Origin: Perkinsus olseni
Lineage: Eukaryota > Perkinsozoa > Perkinsida > Perkinsidae
NCBI GenBank assembly: GCA_013115135.1
Contig: JABANP010000870.1
Location: forward strand, 1 to 13,858
DNA: 13,858 nt
Direction of reading: 5' to 3'
The translations under genes were made by a program, and so were the position numbers. Of the stretch, positions 1 to 8,772 are shown piece by piece (position 1 is the stretch's first letter; the number at the start of each line of letters is the position of its first letter). The notes below the pieces were generated by a model that ran no database searches, had not been told where the DNA came from, and saw only the letters and a list, made by a program, of their open reading frames with translations.

Positions 1-2
1 GA

Positions 3-3000
3 AGACAATCTAATGACGATAACGATTACATCGATTTAAGGTCTGAACATGCACAGCGACATCCAGATGATACTTCATCGTTACGTGGTCATGGTCATCT
101 CCACCCAGCGCAGAGTGCGCACCGATCCACACAGATCTCTACCGGAAGACATCCTGGGACGACAGAGCCTGTGGGTCTAGTACCTCTCCCGTCGAGGATT
201 GGACAAGAACGTCATCAACAAAGATCTCTTATGGTCAATGATCGACAACCCCGCCAAGCATCGTCCACATGTCACGATCGTTATGATTATCGTGATCAAC
301 GGTCAGGTGGCCATGTCCAACATCCTCCACTACGCGGAGACAGAACGACTTCCACTGTAGCCAACGATTCCCACGATCTGTCTATCCAACAGAGACGACC
401 TGGATCACAAGAAGATCGACAACCTCCACAACAACGATTCGGTCACCGAGAAGATGGTCGTGAACATCGTCTACGTCAAACCATTCTATCAAGCTTGCGA
501 GCTAGTGACGACATCCTGTACAACGATCTGTATTTGGAGATGATCACTCAAGATAGAGAGTTGGTCAACTCGGTTTTACAAGACGAACATCTACGACCGA
601 TCTTCCTGAGTCACCCCCGTATCATCGAGAAGTCTATGCAAGATCACTCCTTTCTCGCGATCAAGCATGGTACGACAGTGTCTGGACCTCATCATGATTC
701 TCAACAACACCACAGACACTCTATCTCTATCCCTGGTTCTATCCTTCCCACTAGTTCATCCACTAGTTATCCTAGAAGCGGTCACACGGATGATCAACGT
801 CCTCAACAACCCCAGGGAGTAATCGTCAACCCCATCATCAACGATCCTCCGGTTGGACGTTATCGCCCAGTAGAACACCGTTCTATCAACCCCGTTAGCA
901 TCAACGATGTTAACTTTCCTCCATCTTCTCTACCCGGTGGTAATCGAGGTCCCCAACGCGATGATATTCATCATGCAAGTGGATCACAAGATTCGCCGCC
1001 TCGCAGAACTACAACTAAATCTAGAAGAAGAAGCCCGGCACCATCTGACCCATCTTCAAGTTCATCAAGTTCAGATGACGAGCAATCTAACCGCTCGAGA
1101 AGAAGTCATCGTCATCGACGCAAGAGAAGGAGTCAGAGGTCCAGTTCATCATCTTCTAGATCATCATCTGTGACTGGTCAACGTCTACCCAGGCCGTATC
1201 CTAACCTACGACCCCTACTAGGTGTAACGGCTGGTAAGATGTATCGACCCCCCAATCTTTTCGGCAACTATGCTTACGACCGTTGTCCTGGTTGTAAGCG
1301 ATCTGTATGCAAGCGTGAGATCTCCAACAAAGACTATCAGGGTGTGATCACTACCGCCAAGGGCCTCTCTATCAAGAACCCCTATCGTGGAGCTGATGAT
1401 CAACGCTCTGGTGTCGCTTGGATTCAGGAGATCTTCAAGAGGACTATCGGTCAGAGGAACGTGGTTCGCTACACCTTTGCCCGGCTCAACACCATACAAT
1501 CTGTATGGGACGATCTTGTCCGTGATGAACCTCCACCTGCTCAGTGTTATCTCGACTACGATCTACACTGGGACCGTCTCATCAACAAGATCAACGACTG
1601 CTTTAGTGATCAAGAAGCTCTGATGCGGTTACAACATGACTTCAACCATCTTCAGCAAGATCCTAAAGAGTCTATAACACAGTTCATCGCTCGGCTTGAT
1701 AGCTCTGCGAATCAACTGTGCCTACTCGGTGTTGGTATCTTGGACAACGTCATCAAACGACGACTCTATGATGGGTTGCTCAGCGATCGACTACGAGACA
1801 AGATGGATCGCGACGTTGATGATCACCGAGTGGACTACACCGAGTTCAAACGGCTACTGATCAAGTACGATCGCCGTAAGAAGACATCTTCCAGATCTAC
1901 CAAGAAGGAAGTAGATCCTGCTACTCTAAGACTATATGGAGGACGAGTCCCTGATCAACGACACAATGCTACTGTCAACCACATCGTGGGCACCGACACT
2001 GTTGAAGAAGATCAAGATATAGAGCATCTGCCTGGCTCTAATCCACTAGACGACGACACCTACTACGTCTATGCGGTCGTCCGAGATCAACAATCTATCA
2101 CGTGCTATCGGTGCTTACAAGATGGACACCCAGCACGAGATTGTACAAATGATATCGGCAAGAAGGACGATCGGTGCTCTCGGTGTGGTAATCCTACTCA
2201 CGGTATCGATAAGTGCAACGTATCGATTACCGCTACTTGTCATCGCTGTGGTCGACAAGGTCACCTAGCCTATGTATGCCCGGATCCGTTACCTACCTCC
2301 ACATCAAGGAACAAGGGATCCAAGGGTAAAGGGAAGGCATCGTCTAAGGGCAAAGGCAAATCCAGTGGAACTGCCCAAGCCTCGACATCATCAACGACAA
2401 CTGATCTACCGACATCAGCACCCACAACACCTAATGTCAAGACCTCTGGTATCGACCCCAATGACCACAACGATGCCCCAGAAGAATCAAGTGACGAAGA
2501 CATTCCCAACGACAATCAGACTAACACCATCACGATGCGGCGTGATATGAGCTCTTTGACTACGGCTACTGAGACTATCTCAAACTGTATCCAACCGTGC
2601 AGTGTGATCCAACAGAGATCCGAGAACAATGGTCTATCTACGCCTAAGTCATGCTCATCATCCAAGGCATCAACTGGTTGTGATATCGTCGTTGGTATCG
2701 TGAAGATAGGGCCTGAGACAAGACCAGTCCTCTTCGATACCGGTGCTGATATCTCATTAATCGCCATCGGTACTCTGCAGAAGATCTTGGGCACCAATTG
2801 CCCTACCTTCCCGAAGAAGACCCAATCTAACGTCAAAGTGGCCAACACTGATAGCATGCAGATCATCGGCTTCGTCAGTTTACCTATCCAGACCAAGCAC
2901 ATCAAGATCAACGAGCGCTTTGCAGTGACTGGTAACACCTTATCAAGCCCAGTCATCTTAGGTTGTCCCGCACTGCAACAACTCCAATGTGCTATCGTGT

Positions 3001-4601
3001 TCACCGTGACTGGCCCTATCGTCTTCACTGGTATAGAAGATCTCAGCTCGTCCTTCCACAGCCAGATCTACAAGACTATATCCAAGTCAGCTCGAGGCCG
3101 GAAGTCCAAGACTGCATCAGATGCGGACGAGGTATCTATCACTCATCAACCTACCACTCATGCCATCCGTATCTTCCACAAGGGTGACATAACGGCTACA
3201 TGCTCAACTACCAGACTATCTGATACTCCCCCGCATCCTGATCCACCACAAGGAGATACTGGTACCATCGGCGACCCTCCCGACGAAGCCATCGACGGCG
3301 CCGATGAACTTGAGACCAACGTCATCACGGGTCTGAGGGTTTCGAAGAAGTATCTTGAGGATGACATCGACTCCGACGACATCAACTGGCCTGTCAACAG
3401 TAAGGTACCTACATCAAAAACCACGTCGGTGGCCCCCGAGCCTATCTTGTCTAACAGCAAGATATGGGAAAGATCTAACTGTAGACCATCTAGCTCAACA
3501 TCACCACTAAGCCTCTGTGATACTGGTGACTCTGACGACCCCAACCCCACCAAAATCGAGGACGACCACGACTACGACGGCTCTTCAGGAGATCAACTAT
3601 TCAATGGTCACGAGTTGCATCTAGTATCTTCCAAGGATGTTACGCATCCTGAGTATCTAGTTCGAGATCAACCCCTACGAGGCCAACGTGTCTATGTTGA
3701 TCACCGTGGTGCTATCAAGTCCGTCGAGCCCGCCGACAGCAAGGTTTGTGATCTACAACTTGTCCGAGAGGTGAAGACTGAAGACCCCATCGACAATGCT
3801 ATTGAAGAGTGGAGAAGATCTACTACAACGCCACCATCATCGAGTTCTGGAGACGACGGGTTAATTGATGGTACACAACAACGAGATCAACAACGACCTG
3901 CATCCGATCCTATCATCCAAGATGCTCCCGAAGATCAACCCTTCAATGACCATCCCCACTCAACACAACAAGGCGAGGGCCCTTCATCTGACGAAGACAA
4001 CCCTCCATCTATTGGTGACTATCCCGCCGTCCCCAACAACCAATCAACTCAAGATGATAACATCACGAACGACATTGATCATGACGACATCGATGACATC
4101 AACGGCGTTGACGAAGCTCAGGTATCACCTCTCCAAGATCGAGTTCAACCAAGAGGTCAACATCAGAGAAGAACGGTTCCACTGGCTACCGGTTCTACCC
4201 CGACCCTACTACCACTAGATCAAGGCATTGTGGCATCGCGATCAAGGTGGAGAAACATCCGTGATGTCGACGTCATCGCCTTCTCTGATTGGGATGAAGA
4301 AAGAGCCTATGTCGATGACATCAACAACAAGCAAGCTAGGTTGTACAAGTGCTATCATCTGACCCAGGCCTATACTTGTGGATCTAACAGTGCGACGACT
4401 AGACGGCATCGATCTCTGAGTAGCAAGCTGTACTACAGCTTAGGAATCGGTGATTCGAGGAGACTATTGGATCGCTTGAATTACTTTGAGCTACTATCCT
4501 ACTTGAGTATCGTCTACCGTCTTGAGTATCCGTCTATGATAGCTATTAGCGTGATCTATTCGTCCAGATCGAGTTTTGGCCGGTTGTATTGTTATGCCTG
4601 A
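3..4601 (+). CDS. Retrotransposon Gag-protease polyprotein, 5' end outside the window
   Basis: The frame is open from base 3 with no stop until the TGA at 4599-4601, so the true start lies left of the window; the first in-frame GTG at 171 is not a convincing start. Order seen: a polar Q/D/R-rich N-terminal region; an SR-rich basic tract (about 1003-1170); a Gag-like helical core (about 1396-1880) with a retrotransposon_gag-style segment around 1640-1700 (SITQFIARLD); three CCHC zinc knuckles of spacing CX2CX4HX4C (2103-2144, 2175-2216, 2238-2279); and a retropepsin-like domain with VLFDTGAD (2727-2750) and ILGCPAL near 2955. By family knowledge, Gag packages the element RNA through the knuckles and the aspartic protease matures the polyprotein. 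About 1.5 kb of acidic, S/D/P/Q-rich sequence follows the protease. No reverse transcriptase, RNase H or integrase motif is visible there or downstream. DTGAD and ILG suggest a Ty3/gypsy-like affinity; the exact family is uncertain. Confidence 0.88.
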   Translation, partial: RQSNDDNDYIDLRSEHAQRHPDDTSSLRGHGHLHPAQSAHRSTQISTGRHPGTTEPVGLVPLPSRIGQERHQQRSLMVNDRQPRQASSTCHDRYDYRDQRSGGHVQHPPLRGDRTTSTVANDSHDLSIQQRRPGSQEDRQPPQQRFGHREDGREHRLRQTILSSLRASDDILYNDLYLEMITQDRELVNSVLQDEHLRPIFLSHPRIIEKSMQDHSFLAIKHGTTVSGPHHDSQQHHRHSISIPGSILPTSSSTSYPRSGHTDDQRPQQPQGVIVNPIINDPPVGRYRPVEHRSINPVSINDVNFPPSSLPGGNRGPQRDDIHHASGSQDSPPRRTTTKSRRRSPAPSDPSSSSSSSDDEQSNRSRRSHRHRRKRRSQRSSSSSSRSSSVTGQRLPRPYPNLRPLLGVTAGKMYRPPNLFGNYAYDRCPGCKRSVCKREISNKDYQGVITTAKGLSIKNPYRGADDQRSGVAWIQEIFKRTIGQRNVVRYTFARLNTIQSVWDDLVRDEPPPAQCYLDYDLHWDRLINKINDCFSDQEALMRLQHDFNHLQQDPKESITQFIARLDSSANQLCLLGVGILDNVIKRRLYDGLLSDRLRDKMDRDVDDHRVDYTEFKRLLIKYDRRKKTSSRSTKKEVDPATLRLYGGRVPDQRHNATVNHIVGTDTVEEDQDIEHLPGSNPLDDDTYYVYAVVRDQQSITCYRCLQDGHPARDCTNDIGKKDDRCSRCGNPTHGIDKCNVSITATCHRCGRQGHLAYVCPDPLPTSTSRNKGSKGKGKASSKGKGKSSGTAQASTSSTTTDLPTSAPTTPNVKTSGIDPNDHNDAPEESSDEDIPNDNQTNTITMRRDMSSLTTATETISNCIQPCSVIQQRSENNGLSTPKSCSSSKASTGCDIVVGIVKIGPETRPVLFDTGADISLIAIGTLQKILGTNCPTFPKKTQSNVKVANTDSMQIIGFVSLPIQTKHIKINERFAVTGNTLSSPVILGCPALQQLQCAIVFTVTGPIVFTGIEDLSSSFHSQIYKTISKSARGRKSKTASDADEVSITHQPTTHAIRIFHKGDITATCSTTRLSDTPPHPDPPQGDTGTIGDPPDEAIDGADELETNVITGLRVSKKYLEDDIDSDDINWPVNSKVPTSKTTSVAPEPILSNSKIWERSNCRPSSSTSPLSLCDTGDSDDPNPTKIEDDHDYDGSSGDQLFNGHELHLVSSKDVTHPEYLVRDQPLRGQRVYVDHRGAIKSVEPADSKVCDLQLVREVKTEDPIDNAIEEWRRSTTTPPSSSSGDDGLIDGTQQRDQQRPASDPIIQDAPEDQPFNDHPHSTQQGEGPSSDEDNPPSIGDYPAVPNNQSTQDDNITNDIDHDDIDDINGVDEAQVSPLQDRVQPRGQHQRRTVPLATGSTPTLLPLDQGIVASRSRWRNIRDVDVIAFSDWDEERAYVDDINNKQARLYKCYHLTQAYTCGSNSATTRRHRSLSSKLYYSLGIGDSRRLLDRLNYFELLSYLSIVYRLEYPSMIAISVIYSSRSSFGRLYCYA

Positions 4602-5369
4602 CTGAGGTTATCTTCCTTCGAAGTTCTGTGATATGATCCTTGCTTCTGCGCTTGGCTCCTTCTATCGATCACGTAATCGATTTTCTACTATTCCCCGTGA
4701 TCAGCCGCTGCCTATGCGCTTCGCATTGCATCTATCGCAACCTTCACTTTGAAGTAGCCTCAGGTATCTATTCCTCTATGTCCCCAAAGTCATCTTCTCC
4801 TCTGTATCAAGGGCGAAGTTCTGGAGATTGATCTGATTGGCATCTTTATCCTATTTGGGTCGGAGAAGTCTCTACGTCTTCATCAAAGTCGAGGACAAAG
4901 TATCTAGAGATCCATCTCAGATGAGTATCAGACGATGAGGATGATGAGATAATCTATACCCCAGATCGTAGAATTATTATTTTGTGTATCTGTTTTTCGG
5001 GCACATCGCCCATCGTATCTGACTATTTATATCGTAATGTCATCATCACGATGCAAGTACCATTTGAGGATCGCTCGCGGGGAGTGTGGCAACCCGGGAA
5101 AGCGGAGCGAATATCACACGTTCTTGCATCATTTTATCGGCGCATCTATGATGGCGCACGCCTCATATCTAGCCGTTTCGGATATCTGGCACTGATGGAT
5201 CTACGATTAAGTGAACTTCGAATTGGATCTAACTCCGATTTAGAGTCTTGAATCTTCGGATTCTATCGTCTGCATCTGGTCGTTGATTGACTATCGTGAG
5301 TCATCACTGACTATCTGCTTATCCTAGTAATTGTATCAGACTTATCTTGTCGCGCTGAGAATAGTCGGG
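4602..5369. other. Gene-free stretch after the Gag-protease frame, possible retroelement UTR or LTR
   Basis: Short frames here (for example 4640-4831 and 4982-5251) carry no recognisable motif. The base texture (many GATC, ATCT and TATC words) resembles the preceding Gag frame, unlike the palindrome-rich DNA to the right, so this is probably still retroelement sequence. A purine-rich run occurs near 4932-4951. The decamer at 5331-5340 (TTGTATCAGA) differs at one base from the start of the initiator-tRNA primer binding site used by many plant LTR elements, and sits 29 bases before the next ATG. No second LTR copy is present for comparison, so boundaries cannot be set. Confidence 0.4.
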
Positions 5370-5660
5370 ATGGTTGTGACTAGATCTAATAAGATTGGTG
5401 ATTCAGAGTCTATCGCGTCTAACGCATCTAACGCGTCTAGAATCCCTAGACCTAAGACTAAGGCTAAGGCCAAGTCTAAGTCATCGACTTCGTATCTTTA
5501 TGATGAATCGGATGCTCGTGCAGACTTTCTATTTTCGAGTGGTGCACCATCAGTCATTAAGAGCGCCGTAGCTGGAGCATGGCTCGCCGAAATCTCTAAT
5601 TTGCGCCCTGCCCTGAAAGGCCATTATACACATTACGTCTTTTCTCCATGCGAGAGTTGA
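5370..5660 (+). pseudogene. Truncated Gag-like N-terminus running into a dispersed repeat
   Basis: The ATG at 5370 opens a 97-codon frame beginning MVVTRSN, the kind of start found in many LTR-retrotransposon Gag proteins. It continues with an S/N-rich stretch and a lysine-rich tract (KTKAKAKSKS). From about 5530 the frame is inside repeat copy A, which has a relative near 12328 with no Gag-like sequence before it, so the last 40 or so codons probably do not belong to the same protein. Read as the 5' end of a retroelement reading frame broken at a junction near 5530, by insertion or recombination. It could instead be a small expressed fusion ORF. Confidence 0.4.
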
Positions 5661-5662
5661 AC

Positions 5663-5693
5663 TTTACGCGAAACTTTCAAAGTTTTGCGTAAA
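5663..5693. repeat. Palindrome, 15-bp arms, 1-nt centre
   Basis: The arms TTTACGCGAAACTTT and AAAGTTTTGCGTAAA surround a single C and pair at 14 of 15 positions; the exception is a G-T (G-U in RNA). It is the longest of the short palindromes in the window. It lies just after the stop of the 5370 frame and has no counterpart at the matching place in repeat copy B. Confidence 0.9.
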
Positions 5694-5793
5694 CGCTGAA
5701 CCTGTCGTAGAGGCCATCGACTTGGAAGAGTGGCTCTTGCGTTACCAAGTGGTCAGAAACCGAATGTTTGAACGATCATTTGTCGTGTGGCAC

Positions 5794-5806
5794 TGCCAAA
5801 GTGGCA
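5794..5806. repeat. Short palindrome TGCCA-AAG-TGGCA in copy A
   Basis: 5-bp arms around 3 nt. It lies in an interval that is 77 nt in copy A and 61 nt in copy B between the same two anchors, so it falls within a copy-A-specific gain of about 16 nt, or a copy-B loss. Confidence 0.7.
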
Positions 5807-5884
5807 AGGCATCGGGAGTTAACGATTGTCGTTAGCAATGGAGGGCTCGAGAGTCCCGAGTCTGACGTGGACTGGATTGTGAGC

Positions 5885-5897
5885 CCACAACTTGTGG
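5885..5897. repeat. Short palindrome CCACAA-C-TTGTGG in copy A
   Basis: Perfect 6-bp arms around one base. The matching position in copy B (about 12627-12632) reads straight through without it. Confidence 0.8.
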
Positions 5898-5935
5898 CGT
5901 ACTGTCGCTAAGGAGCGGCGATGCTATCATCTTTT

Positions 5936-5964
5936 CAACAGATTCTGTAACAGAATTTCTGTTG
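5936..5964. repeat. Compound palindrome in copy A
   Basis: The outer stem CAACAG/CTGTTG (5936-5941 with 5959-5964) stacks on the inner stem ATTCTGT-A-ACAGAAT (5942-5956), leaving a two-base TT bulge. Copy B passes directly from CTATTATCTG (12649-12658) to the downstream anchor, so this 29-bp unit is copy-A-specific. Confidence 0.85.
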
Positions 5965-6190
5965 GGTCTAAGATCATGGCCAATCACGCTCTGAACAGGC
6001 GCTAATCGGGACAGTATTAAGGGCGCCATAAGCTAACGTAGCAGATGGTTGGGAAGGGCATCCTAGAGCTTGGCTGAGACTGCGGACTCGGCCAGGTTGA
6101 TTCAAACTCAGTTGCCCGACTACATACTCAAACTACTCGAATGTAAGTCAGGCGACTCCCTCGTGTCCTACTGAGCGAGTGGTGGCTGAC

Positions 6191-6697
6191 AACTACCAAT
6201 TGGCAGCAAAGACAAGGTGAGACTGGCCTGGCCAGTTGCTAGCTCTGACCTGGCGAAGTTGAACAGGTCGGAGCAGAGCAATACGCTGCCTCCCAGCCTC
6301 AGAGGTTTAACCTCCGCATCGTGGGGATCCGCTCTGTTCGAATGCTATGAGCTGTTGCTGGCAGCAACTTGCTGCCCTTCCGTCCGCTCCCGCCAGAGCC
6401 CGAGGACGTGTCCCATGCTGTCCGTGGTGACGCGGCTGAGTGCCTCTGCGTGCTGCAGATTCGGCAGTGCCGAATGAAGTGCCTTGATGAGGGTCCGTCC
6501 GATGGCGGCATTCACGCTTGAAATTAAAGTCCTTTAAGAACTTCTAAATCGGTCTTGATAACGTTGCAAGGTCGAACACCGCCTCCGTATCCAGGTGTAA
6601 TGTATAGCATACACAGTTTACTCCACGAGTTTTGGACCTTCCTCACTCGGTGGCCTAGTGTTGTGAGGGACTGAGTGGGGCTGGCAGCTGTCCTTTA
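6191..6697. other. Gene-free DNA with short palindromes
   Basis: No convincing gene. Frames at 6217-6477 (+) and 6299-6511 (-) have no recognisable motif. Perfect palindromes seen: ACTGGCC-T-GGCCAGT (6222-6236), GAGGTT-T-AACCTC (6302-6314), GTTGCTG-G-CAGCAAC (6354-6368) and TGTAT-AGC-ATACA (6601-6613). Confidence 0.7.
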
Positions 6698-6719
6698 CAA
6701 GTTAATAACTTGAAGTTAT
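6698..6719 (+). repeat. Two overlapping, mutually exclusive hairpins before the small-peptide start
   Basis: CAAGTTA-A-TAACTTG (6698-6712) and ATAACTT-G-AAGTTAT (6705-6719) share the arm TAACTT, so only one can form at a time. The second ends 7 nt before the ATG at 6727. If transcribed, they would sit in the 5' leader, where structure could affect initiation; that role is inference. Confidence 0.75.
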
Positions 6720-6726
6720 CATTAAC

Positions 6727-6918
6727 ATGGCTAAGACCTACCTCTCCCTTATCACTATTATCTGCTTCGCCCTGCTATCTGGCCCGCAACCGTGCCATGC
6801 CCAACTCCGTGCTCTGGCTTTCTGTGGTGGGAGTGTCTGTAACGGGTTATGCCTTCAGCACTATCATCAATGTCTCGGGCACGCGGACAAGGGCTGCTAC
6901 TGCGGTACCCCACGCTGA
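6727..6918 (+). CDS. Small secreted cysteine-rich peptide, function unknown
   Basis: This 63-residue frame starts at AACATGG, a good eukaryotic initiation context. Residues 1 to about 26 form a clear signal peptide: MAK, then a hydrophobic stretch (SLITIICFALLS), ending near CHAQ with a plausible cleavage site after Ala. The predicted mature part of about 38 residues has six cysteines in the order C-X4-C-X3-C-X6-C-X7-C-X-C, ending GCYCGTPR, which suggests a compact disulfide-stabilised fold with three bonds. The pattern does not let me assign a named family. Such peptides are often antimicrobial, adhesive, signalling or effector molecules; none of these is shown here. An overlapping frame (6710-7006) lacks these features. 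It stands alone in otherwise non-coding DNA. An upstream or downstream intron cannot be excluded. Confidence 0.65.
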   Translation: MAKTYLSLITIICFALLSGPQPCHAQLRALAFCGGSVCNGLCLQHYHQCLGHADKGCYCGTPR

Positions 6919-7161
6919 CCCCTGGCCTACTCTGCTGATGCTGTTTGAACATTTCCCTGAAGATGTTCCGCCTCACCAGGCTTTTTTTCACAACAAATCA
7001 TCATAAACCTTTTTACTAAAAAGTTTTTAGTTCGCCAGTATCTTTTCTTTGACGTTTTGGGCGTATAACTAGCTCAGAGTTTCTTCAATGCCGCTTGTGG
7101 GGTGTAACTGAGTGAAAACGAGACAATACATGTTACGGGCAATGCCACCGTTATGGGAGAT

Positions 7162-7192
7162 TCTAGTTACTAGATTCTAGTAGAATAATTCT
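7162..7192. repeat. Cluster of three chained palindromes
   Basis: TCTAGT-T-ACTAGA (7162-7174), ACTAG-ATT-CTAGT (7169-7181) and AGAAT-A-ATTCT (7182-7192) follow each other. The first two share the arm ACTAG and so are alternatives. Confidence 0.8.
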
Positions 7193-8621
7193 GCACACCA
7201 CAAACGAGAAGTTGATGAACCTCAACTAGCCAAGGGCTTCGTCAGCGTTCTCACAGCGTTGATCGACATCGTCATGAACCTTCATAGTCGGAGCTCATTC
7301 AGCATCAATTTGTTGCCACCAAAGCGTCACTTTGGCGTCATTTCGGTGATGACCGCATAACAGAACCCATCACACTCACTCGTTTCGGCGGGCCGCCATA
7401 CAAGCGGCGACCACGTGAGGATCCGGCGGTGTGGGGCCCAAGCTTTTTCTCAGCAAACTGATACAATATCAGTAAGTCACTGACAGTTACAATCACGGGG
7501 CCCGGCAGTTCACCATTGGACCTCTCGTGGCTGTTCTACAATGACTCAGGGCCATCGTGGGAGCTCAGAGCCATTGGTCGTGCTCATCGGTTAGGGCCCA
7601 TCCGCGCACCCGACTTGGGATGCTTGAGAGATTCCATAACCCACAGAATCTCGTTTCATTGAATGGCCCATTGGCAATGGGACGAGTCATTCCGGACCAC
7701 GACTGGGAGCGGTCATCGCGCGAGCACTGACCCTTTCCGGGTATCCTCCTCGCCCAGACCCGTCAGTCACAACGGGACGCTCCAACTTACCGTCCACGTT
7801 CTCGAGCCCCTACGCATTCGTCGATGAGCGATTTGGAGTTGACTCAGGAAGCATCCAGTGTTAACTGTGCTGCACGGTCTGTGCCTAGCCAGTTAACAAC
7901 GTGGATAACTCAATAGCAGCACCATTGGATCCGTTGCCGGGCCTTCTTGTCCGTTGAGGATGTCTTCCACGGTGATTCGATTCCGGGCCATGAGTAGCAA
8001 TGTTTCTACAATGGATTTCTGGTAACTTCAGGAAATGTACTGAAAATTACTACCAACGGATTTGCTAAGATGGAGCCTACGCCGACCTCATAACAAGGTT
8101 TGACTTCCACAAAATACGGTATGTCCAGGAGATAATCTCCTCACCATGAAGACAGCCAGCCTGATGCATCTCCTCTCGTACGGACTCGGCAGCCCAGCCC
8201 TACCGAAGGGTCCCTCACGGCGTGGGCCTCTATTAGGTCAGCATTAGTGAGGAGGGAAGGTAGACAGCATAGGCCTAGCTCATCACGGGCCGTGATTCAC
8301 GGCTGACTCGTTTATGTGACATGCAGCATCGATTCCAGTACCCGATCTTCTGTAGTAGTGAAGGATGGCACCCCGACCGCCGCCGGCACTATTGCCTCGC
8401 CTGCCTACGGTAGGCTGCCCTACGGTATCGGAATCGCATTCAGTTTCCTCGATCAATCGAACTTCGAGTTGTCCTTTAGGGAGTTGTTGCAGCAACAATG
8501 TTGCTTCCTACAGTAGAAATCCTACTCCATTAATCGTTTGCCATTTAGGAGTGAACACACTCGCGGTGATTTTGAGAATGCCAAGCTTACGACCTTGTCA
8601 TCATTCATAGCCCGCTCCCTG

Positions 8622-8645
8622 CAGCTGACAGTCAGCTGCTGACTG
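8622..8645. repeat. Two overlapping 7/3/7 palindromes
   Basis: CAGCTGA-CAG-TCAGCTG (8622-8638) and CAGTCAG-CTG-CTGACTG (8629-8645) overlap by ten bases. The shared TCAG segment gives two exclusive hairpins, the same design as at 6698-6719. Confidence 0.85.
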
Positions 8646-8772
8646 CCGAGTCAATACGATTACTTATAGCAGAAACTTAACAATTGGCTACTTAGCAGTT
8701 AGATTCGCTCACTCGGAGAAAGCGAATCTGGCGAACAAGCCAACAGTTAAGTACTTGCGCATCGAATCAAGA

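Larger units (their letters stand above)
5530..6190 (+). repeat. Dispersed degenerate repeat, copy A
   Basis: Matches copy B in the same order and orientation. Anchors: 5539-5550 with 12335-12346 (11 of 12), 5732-5745 with 12510-12523 (14 of 14, GGCTCTTGCGTTAC), 5823-5832 with 12585-12594 (10 of 10), 5975-5992 with 12672-12689 (17 of 18), and 6003-6016 with 12709-12721 (one-base gap). Weaker similarity continues to about 6190. Translating the copies gives matching peptide patches in several frames (E-x-LLRY-x-V, ASGV-x-DCR, MANHAL), so the ancestor may have been coding and both copies decayed. Spacing differences between anchors are largely accounted for by hairpins present in only one copy. 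Outer edges are approximate. Confidence 0.82.

Noticed and set aside
2516..3028. 170-codon minus-strand frame
   Set aside because: It lies opposite the zinc-knuckle to protease part of the Gag frame and has no motif of its own; a shadow of the coding strand.
4602..5330. Search for a displaced reverse transcriptase or integrase
   Set aside because: The listed frames are short and show no YXDD, RNase H or HHCC/DDE pattern.
7009..7023. CTTTTT-ACT-AAAAAG followed by a T run looks like a bacterial terminator
   Set aside because: The context is eukaryotic, the stem has almost no G-C pairs, and it is one of many palindromes here.
7975..7985. GATTCGATTCC resembles a tRNA B box
   Set aside because: The five bases on either side of the would-be T loop do not pair, and no acceptor stem or convincing A box fits upstream.
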